The position numbers and the translations under genes are program-made. From Homarus americanus (taxonomy: Eukaryota; Arthropoda; Malacostraca; Decapoda; Nephropidae): a stretch of 64,000 nucleotides of DNA. The stretch spans positions 694,501-758,500 of the forward strand of contig NW_024748849.1 in NCBI RefSeq assembly GCF_018991925.1, written 5' to 3'. The notes below the pieces were generated by a model. The model was given only the letters and a program-made list of their open reading frames with translations. It was not told the DNA's origin and did no database searches. Shown here in pieces: positions 25,901-37,900 of this stretch (position 1 is its first letter; each line of letters begins with the position of its first letter).

Positions 25901-28900
25901 TGCCGTAGCTTGTGTGTGGATGTGATAATATACCGTAAAAGGGAAAATATGGCTACGAGCGCAGCAATAAACACAAACATGAATGGCATAAAGTAAAGAG
26001 TATTATCACATGAATATTACTAATATTGTTAAATAACTATTTTCACTAACACTTACAATGACTGCTGTATTGTGTAGAAAGCCATGGGACATACATCATC
26101 AGGGGCGGATCTAAGACTATGAAGTTGTCGGTGGGGGAACATGGCGAACACAGTGAACCCCCAGCTGGGGGGTTTGGAAGGGAGCACTAAGCCCCCCCCC
26201 CCGAAAATTTTGTTTGAATTCTGACCAATATCATGGGCATCTTAAGGCCATGTGCACTTGATATTAGGAGATATTCTGAGGTTAATAGTAATTACTTTTT
26301 TACTTTACAAAAACGCCTGTGTACAATACTGCATTAAAAAGGTATTGAAAATTTCTGATGAAAAGGTGGGTCCGGACCCCCAGTACTTACCCCTTGGATC
26401 CGCCCCTGATCGTGGGACTAGTTATCATACATGACCGTATACTGGCCGATGCAGGGGGGTGTCCTGCGGCCGAGGCCTATCCGTGATGGAACTGCCTTTC
26501 ACATCATTTGAACACACAAGCTTAGGCATTTTGCTGGTTGAAGTCACCTATAACCCAGACACGTGTCGAATATAACATTAATCTTGACCATGCCTACATT
26601 ATTAGTGGCCAGCTACTACGGGGGGCCCCGCCTGTGACTTTTTCTCTTGGCTGTCACATGATCAAACCAACTCCACATTACTCCTACGCTTCCTTGAATA
26701 TCCAGACAGAAATGACTGATTATCTCTATCTTAGGTACTCTTTATTCACGTATATTAAGCACAAAAGACAGCAAGGGATAGCGGAGTAACTAATTCAAGA
26801 TATGTAAACAGTTCAACCACGAGACACTCTGATGTGAGGGACAGTCCAAATCCCATTGTAATATTGACACATTTTCTCATTTTTCTAGTGTTCGTTATAT
26901 TATTCCAGTTAATAAAATAAATTATTATAAGTATCGTCAATCATAGTGTCCTGGTTTTAATTCCCTAATGAAAAATGTATAAAAAAAAACACTAAAATTG
27001 AAAATCATTAAACGGATCAAGATCTTACCTTTGATTTTGACGAGTCGGGTTCGGGGGTGTGAGGAAGAAGGGGCTCGGGATGGGTCCGAAGTGGGTTATG
27101 AGCCCCCGCCCCTCCCCATGCACTTCGTACCCATCACACCAAGCCGTGGTCGCGCGCACACAATAGGACGATGGGCGGCGGCTCCTCACAAGTCGAGATA
27201 ATCAAATGACGATTCTCGTAAACAGACTGGAGGTGATAACGCCCGCTCGGATTCCTCCTCGGCGGGTTGTGGCTAATACTAAACGGAGAGAAAGGCCCAA
27301 TATATGTCTTATCGTGATTAATTGTCGGTCCTCCGTGTCGGCAGTAATGCAGAGATCCATGAAAAATACCGTCGGTCACCTTCATCCCCAGAGAGATGCG
27401 CGCCAATCAGCTGGTCATGAATCCAGCACCGTGATTGGCTGAACACATGTAAGGCGACATTCATTGTTAAGTTTTATATCATTCTTTTTTAAAATTTCTT
27501 GCTATATTAATGAACGGTGACACATCAGATCATCGGTGTTTTCTCTAAAAAAGACACCGGAAAACAAGTTCTGAGTCATTAAGTAAATAGAGATAAGGTT
27601 TTAACAAGACAGAGGCCGAAGGCAGTAGTGAACGCTGAGATATGTTCACGTCAAAGTCTTATACAGTATATAGTCTCTGGTTCACGTGTTCGTTTATTTT
27701 ACCTCCTACAGTGACATATTCTTTGAAAGAATAATAAAATATACTTTTCTCTTTCTCTTATTACCAATGTTTATATCCCGAATATTTTAATTTATTAGCT
27801 TAGTTTTTTATTTGTTTTTTTGCACATTAATATTATTTTTTTACCTGTGAACATTTTCCCTTTGAACGTCATTATCCATGGACATTTTTCATGCCCTTTT
27901 TTCTCATAAGTTTTCCTCATTAACGATTTCCCCATTCAACGTTTCTGTTCCTATGAACGTTTTGACCCATGGGCGTGTATTTGTTTAATCTTGGGCTTTT
28001 TTTTTACCCATGGACGTTTATATTTATCCACGAACTTTTTGTACCCATGAATGTACCGTGAGCGTTTAGTATCCCAACGTCACTTCACCCAGAGGCCACA
28101 GGAAGAACCGGCAAAAGAAATAAACAAAACGACCTTCCTGCCGCCGCGCCCCCAAAGAGACCGCAGCAGAACCGCAAGGTAAAATTAGACTGCGGCATCT
28201 GCGGCTGGCATCTCACCTTTTACAATGTAGCCGCATAAATTATCACGTCGTAAGTCTTGCGTCTGGATTGTTATCATAATGGTGCGGCTACTACGCGGCC
28301 TCCTCTAAATCAAACGCACCGATCAGGTACTACTACTACCACCCCCTCCCTCTTAGCCCGACTCGCTGTTAGCGCGTTTTTATATTATTATTTTTCTTTT
28401 GTGTTGTTTTTGTAGTGTTCGTACGATATTTCGTGTTTTCTTTCGTTATTTTACCTGACATTTGTTCGAGCATTTTTATTTAAATTAATGTATAACTTAT
28501 CACTTAAGATCCAGCGCTCTTTTATTCCCCCAATTGTTATTTTCCCCTCAAGCTTTCGCGCGCTTTTTGTAATTCATTCAGCAGTTGTTATTCCCCGAGT
28601 GTTCGAGCGCTTTTATAATTCATTCAGTCAGTATTCCCAAAAGGTTCGCACAAGTTCTTCACTCCTAGAGCTACTATTTTCTAATCGTAAGCATGCCTAC
28701 ATTTTGTTTTACTTCTAATTACCTATTATTGTTTTCCAAACGGTCTCTTGCCATTTGCGGAGACGTTATTAATACCCCAAACGTAGTATTAACACGGATG
28801 TTTCGTGTTCTTGTAATTTGCTTTTGTGGGCGGCCAGCGAGCGAGAGAGGGTGGGGCGAGGTGGAGAGGGACATGGAGGAGTTGGGGTGGGGCTGCGGGA

Positions 28901-31900
28901 GAGGGGGGTCCACGGTGCAAAGATTACTATACTCTACCTGTTTTGATAGTGAATTATGGCTGGCCCGCTGCCTTGTGATATTACGCCGACGCAGGCTTGC
29001 TTGGCCCATTTTATACTCCGTCTGGTGCCCCGGGGAACAAGAGCTTGTGGTTGAATCCGCAGTAGTATTTGGTGGAGATTTAGTGTTCCTGGCAATACGC
29101 GCTCCACAACATACTGTAACGTAAAGCCAGCTCTCAAAGCTTCCTAATCTACTCACTTCAACTATGGTATAAAGGCAGATTTTCAAAGACTCGCAAGTTA
29201 AATTTTCCCCATAATTGGCCTTCTTAACCTTTAACATAAAAATCAACTCTCAGAGGCTCGTATATTCCAACTAATATAAACAACGGCACCAAAATGGACC
29301 ATGAGGGCTGGTTCGTCTGTTGAATACTGTTACTGTAGTTCATATGAGAAGTTGAGAACACGGCTACATAAACTACGGCGTCAAGGTGATTCTCACACAT
29401 ACGCCGTTAATTTTCTCAAGGGGACTGTGATTTAGTCGGTCAGCGTGTTATATTCCCGTCTTAGGTTTGGCGACCACGGTTCCCCACCTCCAGTGTTCAC
29501 CATCTCCCCAAACTAAATATGTATAAACTCGTGTGATTATCATATACGTCACGACACAAAATGGCATCGAATTGTCACTGAGACTTTACTGTTACTAGGT
29601 GCGTTCGGTCATTTCTGTTTGGTTGGGAAAAATATGGATTACCTGAAGATTAGCCACTCCAGCATATTTCACCTAACCTAACCTAACCTAACCACCACCA
29701 AGTAGCGTTAGGGTCTTTAATTATTAGGTATAATAAGGTGAAAGCTAATGATCATGTGATCCCATGTAAGATTGTGTACATTAATGGTTTGTGTACCTGC
29801 CCCAGTGACGTATACAGGGGGGCATGTGGCCAGTCCTCCTTTTGCTACTCCCTCAGCTCATTCAACCCAACACAACCAGTTCACGAAGACGTAAGCACAT
29901 GGAAATTAGTTCAGGCCCATAGTCAGGGTGGGAAAACCCCATCAGAACAGAGATTTCCGCCAGTATAATATTTCTCCACTGTGCAGTTTACACAATATTA
30001 TTTATTTCTTCACACAAAACTCAGTGTGGCTAGAGGTAAATTATACATAAGCTTCCCCTCACCTGATCCTCGGACGGCAATGTATTGAATGGTATACGTG
30101 CGCCGCGCAGTGCGCTGGATCAGTCACCCTCACATGGTATTATACGTCTTGCATATTTTCCTTTAATTGAGTGATGGGAATGACTGTATCTGTGTACCTC
30201 AGCATTTTTAAGTATACAAATATGTAGGGAACAGTTGCTAGTGACCAGAGAAGCCCATCATCATTGAGTGGGGCTGCTTGCTAAATTCCTGACTGATATC
30301 AGTTTGAGTGATTGAATCATATGGATAATGCCAATGTGATGAAGTACTAATATTGGCCGGTATTATTGCAGTTTCACTCCTAATTAGGTTAGAGCAATTT
30401 TGAGTTCACCGGAAGTTATATTTCGTCAATTGCAAAAAATTTTTTTATATAATATCATTTCCGTCACAAATGGATAATAACCGGGATGGTAAATTCACGT
30501 AGGAAATTCACACAAATCTGCGGTCACCGAGTGTCGTCTGTTTGGTTACAACTGACCTGCTCGGTCTGAGCGTACAGTACAGTAGGTCCTACTCTCTCGT
30601 CCACAAAAAAAAAAAAACGTAAAATTACACCATGATGCTTCAACAAAGTTACTTTCACTGGTATCAGATATGAGAATAAGTACTTTCTGTGGTATTATTA
30701 TAGTTCGGTCATCCAGAATCTTAAGGGGGGTCTGGCGCCCCCAAGTTAGGTTAGGTTAATTTGGATATCTAAATACTGTACAGGGATGACCGAAAAGATA
30801 AGTTTACCCTTTGTTTAATATGGCGGGGGTCTGAGGGGTCGAACTCCCCCGGCTAGGAAGTTAGGTAAGGTTAGGTAGATTTCTTTGGATGGTTAGGTGA
30901 TACAATATGACACGGGTGCCGAATAAATTTTTAGTGGGTGTACGTTGTATGTTTACGCAGAATATTGCACCTGCATTGTTTATGTACATTATATACTTGC
31001 TCTGTCCACATACATGATGAATAAATGTAACTTTTTTGACGATTTTACCAAATGTCTATCTATCAATATATCCACTGATACCAGGTGGGTGGTATTGTTT
31101 CGACCGTGAGAGCTGTGAGCAAAGATGGAGACGCCTACGACCACTCATGACTTCTAGAGGCTGGCCCGATACCCGGCACGTTGGGGGCATCCTGTCCCCA
31201 CACCCTGAGGAGAACCCCCATTGGTGGACAGCTAATCATGTGTGAGTACTGATTAACGAGTTAATATTCCGTAGTGACCATTCACGGAACTTTATATTGA
31301 CTCTATATTGGGAGTCACAGCTCAAGGTTGAAGAAGCCGCAAGTCCAGAAAACTGTGAGGGGTAACTTTTCGGAGTGAGAGTTGTGAACTCTTAGAACTG
31401 TTTGCCATCACAGTTTTACGGACTCCATTTGGTCTCCATTAATGCAGTCTCTTCGTCCTGTTGGGACATATGATATGCCTCCTTATTATTGGTGCGACCT
31501 AAGTGCTTCCTTTTGCACTTCGTGACATTGAATTTTAGCAGCCATTTCTTCCACCATTCTTGAAGCTCACAGAGATCTTTCTGCAGCTCTTCACAGTCTG
31601 TTTGGTTCTTAATTTCCCTAAATAACTTTGCATTGTCCGCAAACATTTGTATGGAGGAGTGTATAACTTCTGGCATGTCATTAATGAAACAAACAAACAA
31701 CAACGGGCCCAGTACACTGCCCTGTGGTACCCTGCTTGTCACAGGTACACAGGACGAATTCGTACTATTATTATTACCACACACTGTTTGCGATCATGCA
31801 GAAAGTCTCCGATCCACGTTAATTAAAAGGTGTAATGTCTTGTCTCTGGTTTTCAATAGGTTTGTGCCGTACTGCTCATCAGACTCATGGTCAGGGACAC

Positions 31901-34900
31901 GTCGAGCTGAGGATGGGTCAGGGGAGTTCTCCTTCATGGGCAGCGTGATCCTGGAGGAGGTGGTGAAGGCTCTTGTCTCTCTCAACTTCACTCATGGACA
32001 CAAACTCATCTTGGCGGGCAGCAGGTAAGTTGAAGCTTTTAACAATGTGATGTGTTCAAGTCACGCTCTCTCGCTACCAATCCAACCTTGTTTGAGTTAG
32101 ATTTTAATTCCTGGAGCCACTCACACTTTCTTCAGGTTAAAGTCACTGTCAGAATCGTCAACCATTAATTATCAGACTTCACACCATTTTTTTTTTAGTG
32201 TAGACTCTGGGCAATATCTGACTTCTATTTGTGGTCATGTGTGAATGGTTCACAGCTGGTGAACACTGTTTATTATACACTGCATCAGGATAACATGACG
32301 AATGTTGCTAGATTTGAAGACATTTTGTTTGCAACTGTACTGTACTTGTACCAAAGTAGATCTGTCGCTGAGACCATAAAACTACAAACACAATATCCCA
32401 ATTCCATGTTTAATATACAGTACAGTTCAATGAATGTATATACATTAGGAGTGAGATGTACATTATATAGACAGTTGAATTGTATTTTAAAAATGTTTTC
32501 TGCCTTCAGCCCATCTATGTAGTATTTCTTGGAGCTAGTCACCCTAATATTCTGTACAAGTGAGGTCACGATTGTCAGATTTCAAAGGTTCGCAGTTGCG
32601 GGTGCGGTTGTCAGGAAATCACAACTGTGCGATTGCGGTTGTTTGGTTTAACTTTAAACTTGGATTTATGCTCTGACGTGTGTGTGAACTTGTCAAATTA
32701 TCCTCCTATAATTTTATTCTGTGAAATAACCATAATTTTGAGCAACACATTACTGTACTCTAGTTTACTTAAATGTATACTGTACTAAGCTAAAGGACTA
32801 CAATTTTATCTGTACTAAGCTAAAGGACTACAATTTTATCTGTACTCTACTTTAGTGTACTTAAATGTACTGTACTAAGCTATAGGACTAAAAAAATTAA
32901 TCTGTACTCTACCTTAGTGCACTTAAATGTACCGTAATAAGATAAAGGACTAAAAATTTTAACTCTTGTACAAACTATGAGATGTTTATCCTCAAAGTAA
33001 TCATGATCTTGCAAGGGTTCCAGCAATGTACTTTACATTCTGTTAAGTCAAGTTTGTGACATTTTATAAGAGAAAAACTAAGTTTAAACCAAATTCATCC
33101 TGTAAAATCCTGATCACCGCCATCTCACCTCCCCCGCTGACTGGGGGGAGCAGGAGGTGGGGTGTTTCACAGCCAGCGAGGAGAAATTAGTTGTCAGTGG
33201 AGGAGGGGGAGGTGCAGGTCAATGACTCAGGATTATACAAGACCAGGATATTTAAGTTTTCTCTTATAAAATGTCACTGACTTGAATTGGCAAAATATAA
33301 CTTACGGTATATTGTTTCACAACCGTGTGGGTTCGTGCGGTTGTTTCGGTTGTGGTGGTTGTTATAATTTATACGTTTGCTCCACAGTTGCAAAGTTTCA
33401 TGACATCACTACACTGTACACTATATACCTAAATGTTCAAAAGTGTAAATGTGCATTGGTACTAACAAGTGATGACAACAGTGCAGGTGGTGTAGGGGTG
33501 CTGGTGAACGTGGACCATGTAGCACGTCAGCTGGAGCACCTGGGCATACTGGCAGAGGTACGTGCTGTGTCAGACTCTGGCTGGTTCCTCGACAATGAAC
33601 CATTCGCTCCTCTCAAGTGTGTAGATGCTCACAGCTGCCCACCGGTGGAGGCTATCAGGCGGGGGCAGGAACTGTGGCAGGGAAGGATACCCGACCACTG
33701 CAGGGACGAATACCCACGTCATCCATGGTATTGCTACTTCGGCTATCGGCTCTACCCAACTTTGAAGTGTAAGAATGACTTGTAATGACATGAACCTCCA
33801 CAGCATATTAATATGCCCAGTTCTAAACTACATGAGGTAGAACACAATTATTTAGCCTAGTAAGTTATTTTAAACAGCAGTAATGCATATGATACAAAAA
33901 CTGTCACTGAATAAATAAACAAAATTACTGTAAAGTATTATGAATCAACACAATTTTTTCAGTTGATTTTTTTTTTACATAAACAGTTGGAGCATTGTTA
34001 TATTATATAGGTTCATGCAGACATCTCTAATCATCATAAGCAAATACAGTTTACCTGTGAGCTGTAAACAGGTGGGAGTTTATATTACTGGTACTGGCAT
34101 TTTTTAATTTTTTTTTTCAGAATCAGAAACATAACCATAGGAGTTAACATATACTATACAATAATCTGACGATCTGTGGTGTAATGGTCAGCATGCTCGC
34201 CTCGCAATCGAGCGGATCCGGGTTCTATCCCCAGGCAGGGTGAAATTATGGGCAAGTTTGTTTACGCGATTTGCCTCTGTCTACCCAGCAGTAATTGGGG
34301 ACCTGGGTGTTAATCAATTTGCAGATCGCATTCTGGGACATTGGTTAGCCAGTGAGTTGTCTGGTGTTCTCGAATTATTCTTTGACACTGGGTCATGCAA
34401 TTCGCTAACTCAGGGTGTGGTTGTTGTGTTGGCGACATCTACACTTTAAACAAATTCACGCCGAGGTGGGAATTAGGCCGATCATCCTCATTACACGAGG
34501 GACAACCATTACTTTTACTGTATAATCAAAATTATTTATTTTTAAGTACCACATATTTATATTATGAAGATTAACCACCTTAAGGCTATCCTATCCTAAC
34601 CCTCTTGGTAGCATTAGAGAGTTTAATCATCAGGTAAGATAAACTAATCAACTGGTGATATGTCACTTTCATTAGCTGTGTTTCTGTGCTTTACTGTAGT
34701 TGTAACTGGTACTAATGCCACTGTTACTGCACTCCCCAGCACCCCTATTCGTGTTCCAGTGGATGTTTGACGAGGCTCAGATGACAGCAGATAATGTGGG
34801 TAAACCCAACTCCAAGGAGCAATGGGATTATATTCATGGTATTGGAGAACGACTTAGGAAAACGTTTGAGAATGTCACGTAAGTCATTAATGTATTACAC

Positions 34901-37900
34901 CAAATGTTAAGAATATTTTTACAATATATCTGTTCATATGTTATTTATTTATAATGTACAATATTTTATTTTATCATTCCCTTTTCCAGAATTAATAAGA
35001 AAGATTGCATATTACACCACCACTATAGCCATCAATTAATTTATTGTTTTAAAATCCTGTACTGTATATCACATTATTTGTGGTAAGATTTTAGAGCACT
35101 GAAGCAATTGTTTAAACCCATCTGGAATGTGTTCAGGTCTGAGTTTGCCCAGGAAAGGTCTGAATCTTATTTCAAACCATACTGTGTACCAGTTGAAGCA
35201 AAAATGAATTCCAGTAAATTTTTACAATGGATAACTTAACCATGCTTCATCAAAATACAAGTTTTATATCTATGCCCTGTCCACTGTATTACATATACAA
35301 CTACAGTATATACAGTATATTTCAGTATAAACAACGATCTCTTCTATTCCAGGGCACTGTTTGCTCCTTCCTGCATATCCCACACAGTCCTCACCAAGAG
35401 AAATTGGGCAAGTGTTAAGATAGGGGAAGTGTCACTTCCTCAAGCCCTCTACTGCTGGGACATCACACCCTCTGATGTTCTCGCCGCCAAGACTTCAAGA
35501 GGCAGAGGGAATAACATACGTGGTGTTGATGGTGGCAGGAAAAAACAGACCACGGTTCAGCACCACCGCCAGCGACAACAGCGTACAAATAAAAAGCGAG
35601 ACAGAGGGAATCAAAGAGAAGGAAATGGTGAACGACGGAGAACTAATAACCAGGGAGACAGTGAGAGAAGGAGACACGGCCGGCGAAGGGGTAAAAAAAG
35701 GAAGTCTCAGGCATCAAGTAGGGAACGTAGTGGTGACAGTGTACAGAGTAGTCCCTTGGTGCTTGAGAGTCCTCAGCACAGAGTGAACGGTAGTGGTAAC
35801 AGTAGTTATGAAACTAGTGTTGACACAATTCAGTCTCAGGAAACAATCAGACAAAATATTCTCAGTGGAGAGATGCTCGCTGACTCACCAAAGAATAGTT
35901 TGCGAGTTTCCTCAAACCCAGGATCTCCTTATTTGGTTGAGTCAAATTCCATTGACACACCTCAGGAAAATGTTCAAATAATGCAAGCACAACAAAGAAC
36001 ACAAAGACCAAATAAAGGCAACAGTGAAACCTCCAGGAAAGGTAGGAGACAGAAAAGAAAGAGAAGAAGAAAGGACAGAGAAAGAAAAAAGAGAAAAAGA
36101 GAAAGGAGACGCAAGAGACGTGAAAGGCGAAGAAAACGTCTGGAGAGGAAGAAAAGAAGGGAGAGAGAGAGAGAGAAAGGTAATAATTTATCTTACATTA
36201 ATTTTTGTTTGAGTAATTTGTTGATATTGTTACTGTCGATGATATTATTACAGAAACATAGTTGCTCACAGATTCACAAATCTATTTTTATTTTTTGTTT
36301 ATGCAATTTGCCACAATATCAGTTCTGTTCACAGTAGGGTAGAACACAGTGGGCCAGAGTGCCAACCCAGGGGATGTTTCTCAGGGTTGTTTCAGTGTTT
36401 TGATTCTGTTCTCATTATATAAAGTAATCTTACATAGGAATTAGCTGGAAATACTGTAACATCAGGGTGATAAAATACGACTAAAATAGCTACAATTCCT
36501 GGAAATCATATACAGTGATATCCTCGCTAGCCGGAATAATTGATGCAGAGCACTTCCAGGAATGAGAGATTTCCGGTTAACGAGACGACTCTCTCAAAGC
36601 CGGAAAAAATCCCTCATCCCCGAAATTTTCCAGGTATCGCAAAAATTTTCTCGTAATTTTCCGGAAAATGTGATCCTCGGAAAATCGTTCCCAAAGCCGG
36701 AATTTTCCGGAAAATTCCGGCTTTGAGAACGATTTTCCGAGAAAATTTCAATTCCGGCTATTGGAGAGTTACGGGTTTGAGGGATTCCAGCTAACGGCGA
36801 TATTACTACTGTATTATGTATGCAATGAGGGGATGAAGTTAATTTATGATATATCTGTTAAGGCAAAAATTTTTTGTCAAGAGAATATATAGGGTAGTTA
36901 TTATTTATTAAAGCAATAACCATATACGTACAGTAACTTTAAGTCAGTTGGATCTGTGAATTTGTTCAGAAAAGCTTTAATGTGAAAATCATTGATTTAC
37001 TCATTATTTATTGTTAACATGCTAGCAGTCGGCTTATTTAATGCAAGGGAATACCATTGAAGGTTAGGTTTAAACACATTACTGTTAGCTCCATATCTAT
37101 CTTTTGGTGAGCACATTGTTATACATTTATCTGTACATCTTGTTAGAATTCCTAGTTAATAAATTATAGTAAAGTCGTGGGTATCCCAATGGTAGGACAG
37201 GGAAGAAGGGGGACATCTCAGAGACGGCAGCCCACAACACGAGAGGGTCTGGATGAGAGACAAGGTAAGATTCATTCTCTCTTTTGTACTTTAACTCCTC
37301 TTATGTGTCTGTGTCTATGATATTACTTTTTAATTTTATCCTCTTCAACACTGATCGCCTCTTGGGCTATCGGTCATGTCTTTGTTACACACTGTTGGCA
37401 AGTACTGTACAGTACTGGGCATGCACTGGCTCCTGAATGTATCTAATTCTGCTCCAGTGTTGGTCAAGTCTGGTCTTGAAACAACTCACACTCAGCGCCG
37501 TCACAACACTGGCAGGTTGTTCCAAGAATTCACAACTCTAACTCAGAAAAAGTTTGCCCTCACAGTTATATATACATATACATGGGTATATCTTTCTACT
37601 TTGTTTTGATGTTATTGTACCTGTTTTGTTTTACCGATGTCTATTTATCTGCTTATGTTAATGTTTGTTTCATTTGATTTTGTTGCAGATGCTTGTAGAA
37701 TAAAGCCTAAGTTGAATTTTGTTTCTCTTATGGGCCTACTACAATAAACATTGCTTACTACAATTTCTTTGTGTACAAAACATGTAGAGACATCATCTTA
37801 GTGTGATATAATCAGTTTTTCACCATGTTTTACCCCGCAATTTCCCTTATCCTTCACTCCTTGTCGCCTCTTTTAAAATACAGTACTTATTATAATGATA

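Noticed and set aside
28690..29250. Overlapping 143-aa (plus) and 175-aa (minus) frames in intron 3
   Set aside because: No recognisable domain; the two are mirror frames of the same moderately GC-rich DNA.
31633..32028. Continuous 131-aa plus-strand frame joining antisense LINE to Notum exon 5
   Set aside because: The first part is antisense to a LINE reverse transcriptase; the Notum match begins exactly after the TTTTCAATAG acceptor.
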